Positions 37,601 through 45,521 of a stretch of 64,000 nucleotides of DNA are shown here, piece after piece; positions within the stretch are counted from its first letter, which is position 1, and each line of letters starts with the position of its first letter. This stretch comes from CAZFER01 sp964517495 (GTDB taxonomy: Bacteria; Hinthialibacterota; Hinthialibacteria; Hinthialibacterales; Hinthialibacteraceae): contig CAZFER010000013.1 of the NCBI GenBank assembly GCA_964517495.1, positions 1-64,000 of the forward strand, written 5' to 3'. The notes under the pieces are model-generated. The model ran no database searches. It was given only the letters and a program-made list of their open reading frames with translations, and was not told where the DNA came from. The position numbers and the translations under genes are program-made.

Positions 37601-37901
37601 CCGTATACTGATACAAAACAACCGCATTGGGATCAATGGATTTTATTTGGCCCAACACCACATTCTGTTCAGCTTGAAGCGTGGTCGCATATCTCCGGGC
37701 TTGTGCTTGTTTCGCCTTGAACTCGGGAGAGTTAATCGGCGCCCCTCCGCCAAGGCTTTTTTGCATCATTAAAACAGGGGCTGATTTTAAAACAACAAAG
37801 CACTGGGAGGTATTCGTGTTGTTCTCAATCGAAAAAACAAAGGGACTAAAAGTAAAAAATAAAAAACAAGCAATTCCATTAAACAATACGGTCCATTTCA
37901 T
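34650..37901 (-). CDS. Secreted S8 (subtilisin-like) serine peptidase
   Basis: 1083 residues with a signal peptide (about 1-24). An inhibitor-I9-like prosegment precedes the catalytic domain. The triad is intact: Asp near 167 (VAVVDTGIDVTHPSF), His near 226 (DRSGHGTNVASIAA), Ser near 572 (SGTSMATPQVAGIAALF). A PA domain is inserted at about 415-520 (LLVQRGDCNFSDKVDRAQSL). The C-terminal half has beta-rich modules, a GATase-like-looking LFVDDDDGATWES segment, and an IPT/TIG-like end (980-1083). It probably processes proteins outside the cell or at the surface. It sits, oddly, between lysC (62 bases) and cimA (118 bases). Confidence 0.92.
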   Translation of the reverse strand: MKWTVLFNGIACFLFFTFSPFVFSIENNTNTSQCFVVLKSAPVLMMQKSLGGGAPINSPEFKAKQAQARRYATTLQAEQNVVLGQIKSIDPNAVVLYQYTDLVNALAVQMASDHIEWLKNIPEVAYIAPIRRARLSLTNSPQIVQLPQAWEGLGGQDLAGEGVLIAVVDTGIDVTHPSFRDDGFTYPEGYPIGNPLFTNKKVIVNRVFEFVGGGNDSDLTPFDRSGHGTNVASIAASNGNVDSPLGFISGAAPNAYLGAYKVITDNLVSTSSNQIIAGVEEAVKDGADVINLSLGIPLFADPQHDLVIQAVRNASDLGVVVVAAAGNAGRGFAIDNPAQAEEVIAVGSVTNSHRQNALTETLILSFSVFIENELVIENTDAAFGNGGTDFIHPIVGKFPIKDMDLLDGGGYGGLDDGLLCSNVNLSNPINSWLLVQRGDCNFSDKVDRAQSLGAHGVVFMDDQTISPSENIDRPKVSNTSLPSMMIRREIGQTIKDALADGLEVKIEIEGEDINASMATADRMSTFSSIGPSVDYKLKPDLVAIGEQSYGATQNDDTTQGHFSASGFDWFSGTSMATPQVAGIAALFKQKYPDWPVQWIKSALMLGTDRNVFTSAGTSRASILHRGTGRVNANIALKVDTVVTPASIGLGKYMMYNDEETVEFITVTNVSGQTCDYTLDKPSDNSAINIQLSETSFTLDAGERELIPITFRLLKTSARRDYSDDFVLNNETTGFSYRIPYWVRLMPVLPSDKDVLFVDDDDGATWESFYSARLNEANMSHLSWEVNAIGEYPTQNYMSQFKTVLWVLSQKSLNSITDENSVEYAQEFNPRHLFEMELMQYLMSGGSLFLTGQDYFDDKETAVFSQEILGVQMVVRDYGADKVEGHPISPVFSGIGEVFFSFPSGFDNFPDYISPLESRDIATPAFFTEDNPSINMGVTIDTDVYRAVFLAFPMEVFTSDIDATLILKKGIEWLQEKEPVLPALQSVEPDTIQLSEVSGSFSLSINGQGFTFGEGYRAYLDHIPVRDLSRHSNSLLRGEVMVDDLKPGIYNLRVQTGDGKNHWLEDAVTVKNNPNSEIKDWSMH

Positions 37902-37963
37902 ATTTTTCGCCTATAAAAAAATGACAGCGGCAAATAAAAAAAACATTGCCACTGGACATTTGT

Positions 37964-39190
37964 TTACTCTACATTTTCAATTGTCAGATCAAATTCCTCA
38001 CACAAAGCACGGACAGCAAGTTCCGTGTAATCTTCATGGATCACGCAGGAGATTTTAATTTCTGATGTGCTGATCATGAGAATATTGATACCTTTTTCCG
38101 CCAAGGCGTCAAACATTCGAGAGGCCACACCAGCATGCGTTCTCATCCCCACACCAATTGCGGAGATTTTGGCGATTTTATCGTCATAACTGACTTTTTG
38201 AGCGTTAATAACACTGCGAAGTTCATCTTCACATTTTTTGAGATAAGGAAGATCCGTACGTTCCACGGTGAAGGAAATATCCGCCTGTTCATTTTCACCG
38301 ACGTTCTGAACGATCATATCCACATTAACATTTTTGTCTGCGAGGTATTTAAATAACGTAGCCGCCGTGCCGGGTTTATCGGCAATCTGGCTGAGGGTTA
38401 CTTTGGCTTCTTTCACATTGTGGGTAATTGCACTGACGACAACCTGTTCCATGGCTTTAACCTCCTCTGTTATCAAGGTGCCGGGGATATCTTGAAAACT
38501 GGAACGCACTTGAATGGTCACATTATACTTGGCCGCAAATTGCACGGAGCGTGTATGCAATACTTTGGCACCCATGGATGCCATCTCCAGCATCTCTTCA
38601 TAAGATAATGCCGGTATTTTCCGTACATTCGAGACGATGCGGGGATCGGCTGAATAGACTCCATCGACATCCGTATAAATATCACACCTCTCCGCTTTTA
38701 ACACAGCAGCTAAAGCCACCGCAGTGGTATCCGAACCTCCACGGCCCAGGGTAGTGATTTCTTCGGTGTCGGTTACGCCTTGAAAACCAGCAATGACAAC
38801 GACTTTTCCACTGGCAAAAGCATCCTGAATTTTGCGATCGTCAATACTCAGGATTTTAGCCTTGGTGAATGCTGTATCGGTTCGCATATCAATTTGAGGA
38901 CCGGTGAAAGAGATAGCCGGCCGGCCCAATTTTTCGATTGACATGGCCATCAATGCGATGGAAACCTGCTCACCAGCGGACGCTAACACATCCCGTTCCC
39001 GGGGTGGACCGGCTGGATCGATTTCATTGGCCAAATTGAGCAAGCGATCAGTTTCACCAGCCATGGCAGATACTGTCACAACCACATTGTGCCCCGCTTC
39101 CGCTTCACGCACGGCTTTGGCAGCGGCATTTTGAATCTTTTCAGTATCCGCGAGCGAAGTACCTCCAAATTTTTGCACGATAATCGACAT
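37964..39190 (-). CDS. lysC: Aspartate kinase
   Basis: 408 residues, the monofunctional form. It phosphorylates aspartate, feeding Asd. Signatures: VQKFGGTSLADTEKI (ATP site), ISFTGPQIDMRTDTAFT, TLGRGGSDTTAVALA, YTDVDGVYSADPRIV. Two ACT domains fill the last 140 residues (KPGTAATLFKYLADKNVNVD, VGMRTHAGVASRMFDALAEK), implying feedback control, usually by lysine and/or threonine. Reverse-strand operon order is hom, apgM-like, lysC. Confidence 0.96.
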   Translation of the reverse strand: MSIIVQKFGGTSLADTEKIQNAAAKAVREAEAGHNVVVTVSAMAGETDRLLNLANEIDPAGPPRERDVLASAGEQVSIALMAMSIEKLGRPAISFTGPQIDMRTDTAFTKAKILSIDDRKIQDAFASGKVVVIAGFQGVTDTEEITTLGRGGSDTTAVALAAVLKAERCDIYTDVDGVYSADPRIVSNVRKIPALSYEEMLEMASMGAKVLHTRSVQFAAKYNVTIQVRSSFQDIPGTLITEEVKAMEQVVVSAITHNVKEAKVTLSQIADKPGTAATLFKYLADKNVNVDMIVQNVGENEQADISFTVERTDLPYLKKCEDELRSVINAQKVSYDDKIAKISAIGVGMRTHAGVASRMFDALAEKGINILMISTSEIKISCVIHEDYTELAVRALCEEFDLTIENVE

Positions 39191-39231
39191 GATGATTTAT
39201 CCCTATTTCTGAGATTATAATAAAAAGGAGT

Positions 39232-40446
39232 TCAACTGACCAAATCGTCAAGAGTCATCTTTTCGCTTAACAAATCAAGCAACCGATAACCTGGAATGAT
39301 TTGGTTCGTCCTTTTTTGAACCGAAATTTCCGAATATCCTCCCTCACCCCGGCGTTGATCATCCACACTTTCATAAAGAATATAAGGTACAGGCTCATTA
39401 ACATGAGTACGCAATGAAATGGGTGTGGGATGATCAGGAAGGACCAGTATACGAAACGGTGTTTGATCAGCCTGCAAGGCATCAACCAAACGTTTCAACA
39501 TTCGCTGATCAAAATCAGCAATACATTGCCGTTTCAAGGCTTCGTCACCTTTATGGCCCATTTCATCGGTGCTTTCCACATGGATCATAACCAGGTCTTT
39601 TTCTTTGAGCGCAGCATGGGCCGCATCGGCTTTACCCTCATAATTCGTATCCGGAAGACCCGTGGCACCTGGAACGTTGATAATCTCCAAACCGGCCAAT
39701 GTTCCAATCCCTTTGATTAAATCCACCGCTGAGATAACCGCACCGGTCAAACCATATCGTTTATGGTATGGCTCGAATTGGGGAGCGGTTCCCTGCCCCC
39801 AAAGCCAAATTTGTGTTGCCGGGGGTTTGCCTGCAGCCATTCTTTTTTGATTGATGGGATGATCGGCAAAAACCGTTACTGATTGTTCCATCAAATACCG
39901 TATTTTGGCTTGTGACGCCCCTTTGGGGAGAAAAGATATAACTTCCTGATCAAGAATGTCATGGGGGGGTGTACATTCCACTTCACCAGAATCAAAGGAA
40001 GCGGTCATGATATGCCGGTATTGCACACCAGGGTGAAACTCAACCTCTTCCTGTTTGAGCGATTGATTAAGAGAATTAATAAGTGGGATTGCTTCATCAG
40101 TGGAGATATGTCCAGCCGTAAATTCACGCATACGGCCATCCTGAATGGTGACCAAATTACATCGATACGCCACACGGTCGCCGAGATTGATTCCCATACT
40201 GGCTGCCTCTAATGGCGCGCGGCCAGTATAGATTTCCGCGGGATTGTATCCAAAGATGGATAGGCAAGCCACATCGCTGCCGGGTGGCAAATGTTCGGGC
40301 ACGGTGCGCGCCCATCCCACTTTGCCGAAATCAGCCAGGTAATCCATGGTTGGCGTTTCCGCCGTTGCCAGGGGGGTTAGACCATCTGTATAAGCTTTTA
40401 AAGTATCGGTGGCGCCATCAGGGATGGCGATAATGTATTTCATCAT
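39232..40446 (-). CDS. ApgM-like protein, probable alternative homoserine kinase
   Basis: 404 residues of the archaeal-type cofactor-independent phosphoglycerate mutase family (metalloenzyme/alkaline phosphatase fold): IIAIPDGATDTLKAY with a metal Asp, PPGSDVACLSIFGYNPAEIY with the phosphorylated Ser, HVESTDEMGHKGDEALK and LVLPDHPTPISLRTH. The subfamily adjacent to threonine genes has been proposed to act as homoserine kinase (TIGR02535). Here it lies between hom (28 bases upstream) and lysC (41 bases downstream), with no GHMP-type thrB in sight, which favours that role. Mutase activity cannot be excluded. Confidence 0.85.
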   Translation of the reverse strand: MMKYIIAIPDGATDTLKAYTDGLTPLATAETPTMDYLADFGKVGWARTVPEHLPPGSDVACLSIFGYNPAEIYTGRAPLEAASMGINLGDRVAYRCNLVTIQDGRMREFTAGHISTDEAIPLINSLNQSLKQEEVEFHPGVQYRHIMTASFDSGEVECTPPHDILDQEVISFLPKGASQAKIRYLMEQSVTVFADHPINQKRMAAGKPPATQIWLWGQGTAPQFEPYHKRYGLTGAVISAVDLIKGIGTLAGLEIINVPGATGLPDTNYEGKADAAHAALKEKDLVMIHVESTDEMGHKGDEALKRQCIADFDQRMLKRLVDALQADQTPFRILVLPDHPTPISLRTHVNEPVPYILYESVDDQRRGEGGYSEISVQKRTNQIIPGYRLLDLLSEKMTLDDLVS

Positions 40447-40474
40447 TGAATTGAATTACCTTATAAAAACACCT

Positions 40475-41776
40475 TTATTGATTACGACTGTTCATCTGTT
40501 CAATCCGAATCACTTTAGGTGGTGCCATGACGACATCCAATTCTTGAATATGCTCCAACGCATGAAGGACATCACCTTCGCGTGCTTTATGGGTCATAAT
40601 GACGATAGGGCATATGCTTTCCCGGCTGGGTTCGGTTTGCAATACCGAAAGAATGCTTATTTGATGTTCACCCAATATCCCGGCTATTTTTGCCAACACA
40701 CCCGGTTGGTCCTTCACGAGAAAACGCATATAGTATTCGGCGATAACCTCACTCATGGGCCGCATACGTTTTTTAGGTATAAAGAAGTTATCGTATGAAA
40801 GCGGGCGGCGTGCTATGCTATCCTGTGCACATTGGATCAAATCACTAATAACCGCATGCCCGGTGGGAAGATCCCCCGCTCCCCGCCCATAGAGCATCGT
40901 TGAGCCCAATCCATCTGCGTATGTATTCACCGCATTAAAGACACCATTTACTGAAGCGAGTAGCTGAGATTTGGGTATGAAAGTTGGGTGAACCCGAACC
41001 TCGATTTCATCGCCTAAATCCTTGGCAATGGCGAGCAATTTCAATCGATAACCAAGGCGTAGTCCAAATTTGATATCTTCCACGGTGATATCGCGAATTC
41101 CATTGGTGAATACTTCGACCAATTTTACTTGTGTACCGAAACAGATTGAGGCCATCATGGTGATTTTGTGGGCGGCATCAATCCCATCAACATCATAGGT
41201 GGGATCCAGTTCGGCGTAACCCAATTCCTGCGCTTCCAATAGTATTTTTTCGAAGGAATCGCCTTTTTCTTCCATCGCGGTAAGAATATAGTTGCTGGTT
41301 CCATTTATAATGGAATGGATTTCCGTTATGTCAGCGGAGGCCAATCCACCATAAAACGATTGGATAAGGGGTATTCCCCCGCCAATTGCACCTTCAAAAT
41401 GAATTTTCTGGCCTTTTTCGGATGCCAATTTAAATAATTCCGGGCCATGTGCCGCTAATAATGCTTTGTTAGCGGTTACGACATCTTTGCCATTTTCCAA
41501 GGCACCCTTCACAAAATCTTTTGCCAGAGTATCACCACCGATCAATTCAATAATGACATCCAGCTCAGGATTTTGGATCAGTTTCCATCCATCGGTTTCT
41601 TTTTCAACATTGGATAAATCAATATTTCGATCTGTTTGCCAATCCAGATCAGCAATTGATTTTAATTGAATATCCGTCCCGGCGCGTTTTTTGACAATCT
41701 CCATATTAGCCAAGAGTGTTTTGACTGCTCCGGTTCCAACAGTCCCCAAACCGATTAAACCGACACGAATGGACAT
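40475..41776 (-). CDS. hom: Homoserine dehydrogenase
   Basis: 433 residues. It reduces aspartate semialdehyde to homoserine. IRVGLIGLGTVGTGAVKTLL is the NAD(P) fold; FEGAIGGGIPLIQSF, INGTSNYILTAMEEKG and ELDPTYDVDGIDAAHK are catalytic and substrate-binding blocks; a C-terminal ACT domain (RFLVKDQPGVLAKIAGILGE) suggests threonine feedback. ATG 41776 chosen to fit MSIRVGLIGLGTVG; TTG 41797 and GTG 41788 are upstream alternatives. First gene of the reverse hom/apgM-like/lysC run. Confidence 0.95.
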   Translation of the reverse strand: MSIRVGLIGLGTVGTGAVKTLLANMEIVKKRAGTDIQLKSIADLDWQTDRNIDLSNVEKETDGWKLIQNPELDVIIELIGGDTLAKDFVKGALENGKDVVTANKALLAAHGPELFKLASEKGQKIHFEGAIGGGIPLIQSFYGGLASADITEIHSIINGTSNYILTAMEEKGDSFEKILLEAQELGYAELDPTYDVDGIDAAHKITMMASICFGTQVKLVEVFTNGIRDITVEDIKFGLRLGYRLKLLAIAKDLGDEIEVRVHPTFIPKSQLLASVNGVFNAVNTYADGLGSTMLYGRGAGDLPTGHAVISDLIQCAQDSIARRPLSYDNFFIPKKRMRPMSEVIAEYYMRFLVKDQPGVLAKIAGILGEHQISILSVLQTEPSRESICPIVIMTHKAREGDVLHALEHIQELDVVMAPPKVIRIEQMNSRNQ

Positions 41777-41943
41777 AGCATTACTCACTCCAGTCAAGTA
41801 ATAGATTAAATAATAAGTCTATCGTTTCCTACGGGTTCCGTGAAGGCGGACAGATGTGAACCACCACCCGCCTACAGAGAATTCATTGAAATCCAATTAA
41901 CGAAAAAAAGATCAATCCACAACCACCAGATTCACAATACCGG

Positions 41944-41972
41944 TTGACAGGGGTGAAGGGGCATTAGATAAT
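41944..41972 (+). promoter_or_regulatory. Probable promoter of tRNA-Cys
   Basis: TTGACA (41944-41949), 17-base spacer, GATAAT (41967-41972) on the forward strand, about 55 bases before the tRNA. A start near 41979 would put the hairpin at 41978-42002 at the very 5' end of the precursor. Confidence 0.6.
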
Positions 41973-41977
41973 AATGA

Positions 41978-42002
41978 AGGGATCACGTAGGCAGTGATCC
42001 CT
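41978..42002. terminator. Hairpin between the tRNA-Cys promoter and tRNA
   Basis: AGGGATCAC (41978-41986), loop GTAGGCA, GTGATCCCT (41994-42002), a perfect 9-bp stem. Forward it is followed by CTTCCTTTTAC; in reverse by TCATTATTATC. It may end the reverse arginine transcript that runs through the tRNA antisense strand, or cap the tRNA precursor leader. Confidence 0.45.
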
Positions 42003-42025
42003 CTTCCTTTTACATGCATTCAAAT

Positions 42026-42097
42026 GGCGGCGTAGCCAAGTGGTAAGGCAGAGGACTGCAAATCCTTTATTCCCCGGTTCGAATCCGGGCGCCGCCT
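42026..42097 (+). tRNA. tRNA-Cys (anticodon GCA)
   Basis: 72 bases folding into a full cloverleaf: acceptor GGCGGCG/CGCCGCC, D-arm GCC...GGC with AAGTGGTAA, anticodon stem GAGGA/TCCTT (one G-T pair) around CTGCAAA giving anticodon GCA, and T-arm CCCGG-TTCGAAT-CCGGG. The discriminator is T (U73), the main identity base of tRNA-Cys. CCA is not encoded. Lies convergent with argF. Confidence 0.96.
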
Positions 42098-42122
42098 TAA
42101 AAAACACCCTTCCTACATATAA

Positions 42123-43064
42123 CTAACATCCTGAAGAAGCATGACATAAAAATTTCATAATCGCCTTTTGGGCATGCAAGCGGTTTTCAGCTTGATCAAA
42201 GATAATGGAGCGCGGTGATTCAATCACATCCTCCGTCACTTCCTGTCCTCGATGAGCCGGCAGGCAATGCATCAATTTCACTTCATCTGAAATACCTTCA
42301 AAAAGTTCCTCGTTTAATTGATAATCATGAAAATCAATTAAGCGCTGGGCGGTTTCCCTTTCCTGTCCCATGCTTGCCCATACATCGGTATAAACAGCTT
42401 GGGCTTTTTCAAGCGCCTTTCTGGGATTGCGTTCAAAATAAATGTTGGCGCCGTTGGTTTTTGCCAATACCATCCCTTTTTCCATGATGGAATCATCCGG
42501 TTCATAACCTTTCGGTGAACTAATCGTCAGGTTTAATCCCATAATGCTGCATATAAAAATAAGCGAATTACAAACATTATTCCCATCACCAATATAGGTC
42601 AGGTTGAATCCATTTAAGCTATCACGCTGCCTTAGGGAATCCCACACGGTGAATATATCAGCGATGGCCTGGCAGGGGTGGCCTTCATCTGATAGCGCAT
42701 TGATGACCGGCTTGGTGGAAAACTCCGCCAGTTCATCGATGGTTGATTGATTAAACACCCTGGCAACAATAATATCGACCCAGCGGGATAAATTACGCCC
42801 GATATCTTTTACAGGTTCCCGTTTACCAAGGTTGATATCATTATTGGTCAAATAGACCGAAAACCCACCCAATTGTTGAATCCCAGCTTCGAAGGTGACC
42901 TTGGTTCGCAAAGATTGTTTTTCATTGATCATAGCCATGGTTTTACCTTGCAGGCTTGTTCGAAAGTTTTGGGGATTGTCCTTCATCTCCGCGGTAAGTT
43001 TCAGAATCTCCCAAAGTTCATCTCTATTGAGATCCGTTATGGTTTTCAAGTCTCTTTTTTTCAT
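42123..43064 (-). CDS. argF: Ornithine carbamoyltransferase
   Basis: 313 residues. Joins carbamoyl phosphate and ornithine to citrulline. The ornithine-loop motif is intact (VYTDVWASMGQERE), as are DEGHPCQAIADIFT and HCLPAHRGQEVTEDVIES. The carbamoyl-phosphate motif, usually STRTR, reads NEKQSLRTKVTFEAG here, a less common version with Lys in place of the last Arg. The SMG motif argues against acetyl- or succinylornithine variants. Last gene of the reverse arginine run, 130 bases after argD. Confidence 0.93.
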   Translation of the reverse strand: MKKRDLKTITDLNRDELWEILKLTAEMKDNPQNFRTSLQGKTMAMINEKQSLRTKVTFEAGIQQLGGFSVYLTNNDINLGKREPVKDIGRNLSRWVDIIVARVFNQSTIDELAEFSTKPVINALSDEGHPCQAIADIFTVWDSLRQRDSLNGFNLTYIGDGNNVCNSLIFICSIMGLNLTISSPKGYEPDDSIMEKGMVLAKTNGANIYFERNPRKALEKAQAVYTDVWASMGQERETAQRLIDFHDYQLNEELFEGISDEVKLMHCLPAHRGQEVTEDVIESPRSIIFDQAENRLHAQKAIMKFLCHASSGC

Positions 43065-43194
43065 GATTCATACTCCAGTGGATGATTATTATTAAAAAAC
43101 GAATACGTTTCGAATTCGTTGCAAGAATTCGATCCACCTATTCGGTATTAGAAATTGAAACCTGCTAATCAATTAAGAATGAGATAAGTGCCGT

Positions 43195-44388
43195 TTATTC
43201 CGAAGCATTCAGACACTCATCCAACGCCGAGACTGCATCCGGTAACATTGATTCATCAATGTTGAGTGGAGGTAAGAACCTTAACACATTAGGTCCGGCT
43301 TGTCCAACGATATAACCCTTATCACGCATGGCTCCAACCAGGTCTGAAACAGGGGTTTCCATTTGAATCCCGATCATCAGTCCTTTGACACGAATTTCGT
43401 TAATCCGGCTATGCTTGTTAGCCAATTCGCTGAGTTGTTGTTTCATCATTTCCCCCAACCGCTTGCTACGTTCAGGTAATTTCTCATCCAGCAACACCTT
43501 CATAGTTGCAATACCAGCCGCCGTGGCTAGCGGATTCCCACCGAAGGTGGCGGCATGTGTACCTGGAACAAACGCGTTTGCCGATTCCGCCTTGGCGAGA
43601 AGAGCTCCAATTGGCACGCCACCTGCCAAACTCTTCGCCAGCGTAATGATATCCGGCTCGATGCCATACTCCTCACTGGCAAATAAATGACCGGCCCGGC
43701 CCAAACCACATTGGACTTCATCAAAGATAAGCAGCATTTTATGCTCATCACATAACTCTCGCACTTGGCGAATATATTCAACGTCACATGGATGAATGCC
43801 GCCTTCACCCTGAACGGGTTCAATCAAAACCGCACACACGGATTTATCAATGGCTTTTCGCATGGCTTCAATATCATTAATGGGAACATGGATAAAGCCA
43901 TCCAAAAGGGGCTGAAAACCCTGGTGGTATTTTTCCTGGCCAGTGGCGGACAAAGCACCCAATGTTCGGCCATGAAAGGAATTTTGCAATGCAATGATAC
44001 GGTGCCTTCCTTCGCCAAACTGATCAAAGGAATAGCGTCGTGCCATTTTTATGGCTCCCTCAACCGCTTCAGTTCCACTGTTACAAAAGAAGACCTTATC
44101 AGCAGGGCTGTGTTCCACCAGAATACGCGCCAACTCGATCTGGGGTTCGATCAAATAGAGATTGGAGACATGGAGCAAGGTTTCAGCTTGTTTTTTAATG
44201 GCTTCCACGATTTTGGGATGGCAATGTCCAAGGTTATTCACGCCCAATCCGCAAAGCAAATCAACATATCGCCGCCCATCAGCATCCCACACGTATACAC
44301 CTTCACCGCGAACCAGGGTAAGATTGCGGGAACCATAATTATTCATTAAATAAGTATCGGCGAGCGTCGAGTGAGATTCGATAGCCAT
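43195..44388 (-). CDS. argD: Acetylornithine aminotransferase
   Basis: 397 residues, class III PLP aminotransferase. It converts N-acetylglutamate semialdehyde to N-acetylornithine. VWDADGRRYVDLLCGLGVNN, VFFCNSGTEAVEGAIKMAR, LIFDEVQCGLGRAGHLFA and the PLP-lysine segment ITLAKSLAGGVPIGALLA identify it; THAATFGGNPLATAAG follows as expected. Neighbours argB and argF confirm the pathway assignment over other class III enzymes. A 229-base spacer with palindromic repeats separates it from argB. Confidence 0.95.
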   Translation of the reverse strand: MAIESHSTLADTYLMNNYGSRNLTLVRGEGVYVWDADGRRYVDLLCGLGVNNLGHCHPKIVEAIKKQAETLLHVSNLYLIEPQIELARILVEHSPADKVFFCNSGTEAVEGAIKMARRYSFDQFGEGRHRIIALQNSFHGRTLGALSATGQEKYHQGFQPLLDGFIHVPINDIEAMRKAIDKSVCAVLIEPVQGEGGIHPCDVEYIRQVRELCDEHKMLLIFDEVQCGLGRAGHLFASEEYGIEPDIITLAKSLAGGVPIGALLAKAESANAFVPGTHAATFGGNPLATAAGIATMKVLLDEKLPERSKRLGEMMKQQLSELANKHSRINEIRVKGLMIGIQMETPVSDLVGAMRDKGYIVGQAGPNVLRFLPPLNIDESMLPDAVSALDECLNASE

Positions 44389-44483
44389 GTCAAGTAAAAC
44401 ACCTTTCTATTTAAAATAATCGTAACATGTCATCCATATGAAGTGGAAAGGGAGTGAAAACTATAATCTGTCCCACTATTCCT

Positions 44484-44584
44484 CCCCCAATGAAATGGGG
44501 GAAGTTAGGAGGGGGTTAAAGGATTTTACCCATCGATTTCGTATCGGCCCTCCCCTAGCCCTCCCAATCGTGGGAGGGGAATGG
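44484..44584. repeat. Pair of palindromic intergenic repeats between argB and argD
   Basis: Two hairpins: CCCCCA-ATGAAA-TGGGGG (near 44484-44501) and CCCTCCCA-ATCG-TGGGAGGG (44559-44578, perfect 8-bp stem). CTAGCCCTCCCAATCGTGGG onward also matches 2897-2927. Their intergenic position and repetition suggest a REP-like family; they may influence argB-argD mRNA stability. Confidence 0.65.
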
Positions 44585-44617
44585 TGCTTCAAATGGTTGA
44601 TCACTTATAAATAATCT

Positions 44618-45505
44618 TTATGGATCAGGATAAACCTGGGTACCAACCCCAGTATCCGTAAACAATTCAAGCAAGACAGAATGCGGCACCCGGCCATCAA
44701 TAATATGCGCCTTTTTAACACCACCTCCCAGAGCACGCAGGCAGGCTTCCAACTTGGGAATCATCCCGCCTTCAACCGTGCCAGTGGTAATAAGTTCCCG
44801 GGTTTCGCTGGCACTCAGCGAAGAAATGACAGAGGTGGGATCACTAATATCCTTTAAAACCCCCGGAGTGTCCGTGAGTAAAATAAGTCGTTCGGCGATG
44901 ATGGACCGGGCAATTTCACCAGCCACGGTGTCGGCATTGATATTATACGCATGGCCTTCTTCTCCCATACCAATCGGTGAGATCACGGGGATAAAGCCAT
45001 TTTGATCAAGCGTATTCAATACTTTGGCATCGATTGACTGGATGCGGCCAACATATCCAACATCGATTTCAGTCTCTGGATCGGCTTGAGTACGATGCAT
45101 CAACTTTTTAACTCGAATCATATTCCCATCCTTGCCGGAAAGGCCAACCGCTTTCCCCCCCTCCATATTCATATGGGCAACGATCTCTTTCCCCACCGAA
45201 CCAGCAAGAACCATTTCAACAATATCAATGGTTTCCTTATCGGTCACCCGGATCCCATCAATAAAACGGGTATCCTGCCCCAATCGCTTCATTAAGCCAG
45301 TCACTTGGGGGCCACCACCATGCACAACCACGGGGCGCATCCCGACATAATCCATGAGCACAACATCTCGGCAAAATTCCTTTTTCAGTGATTCGTGGCT
45401 CATGGCGGCTCCGCCATATTTAATCACCACCGATTTCGCATAGAAACTGCGAATATAGGGCAGCGCTTCGATCAGATGTTTGGAAAACAGTTCTCGTTCG
45501 TTCAT
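44618..45505 (-). CDS. argB: Acetylglutamate kinase
   Basis: 295 residues. Phosphorylates N-acetylglutamate. Motifs: SVVIKYGGAAM (phosphate-binding Lys and Gly pair), RPVVVHGGGPQVTGLMKRLG, INADTVAGEIARSI and TVEGGMIPKLEACLRALGGG. The length and N-terminal extension (FSKHLIEALPYIRSFYAKS) match the hexameric, arginine-inhibited type, consistent with feedback control of this pathway. It begins 16 bases after hisG ends. Confidence 0.95.
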   Translation of the reverse strand: MNERELFSKHLIEALPYIRSFYAKSVVIKYGGAAMSHESLKKEFCRDVVLMDYVGMRPVVVHGGGPQVTGLMKRLGQDTRFIDGIRVTDKETIDIVEMVLAGSVGKEIVAHMNMEGGKAVGLSGKDGNMIRVKKLMHRTQADPETEIDVGYVGRIQSIDAKVLNTLDQNGFIPVISPIGMGEEGHAYNINADTVAGEIARSIIAERLILLTDTPGVLKDISDPTSVISSLSASETRELITTGTVEGGMIPKLEACLRALGGGVKKAHIIDGRVPHSVLLELFTDTGVGTQVYPDP

Positions 45506-45521
45506 CTTGATAAACCTGGAA

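Noticed and set aside
41844..41873. AGGCGG/CCGCCT stem upstream of hom as a T-box or riboswitch
   Set aside because: Only a 6-bp stem with a long loop; no specifier or antiterminator elements recognisable.
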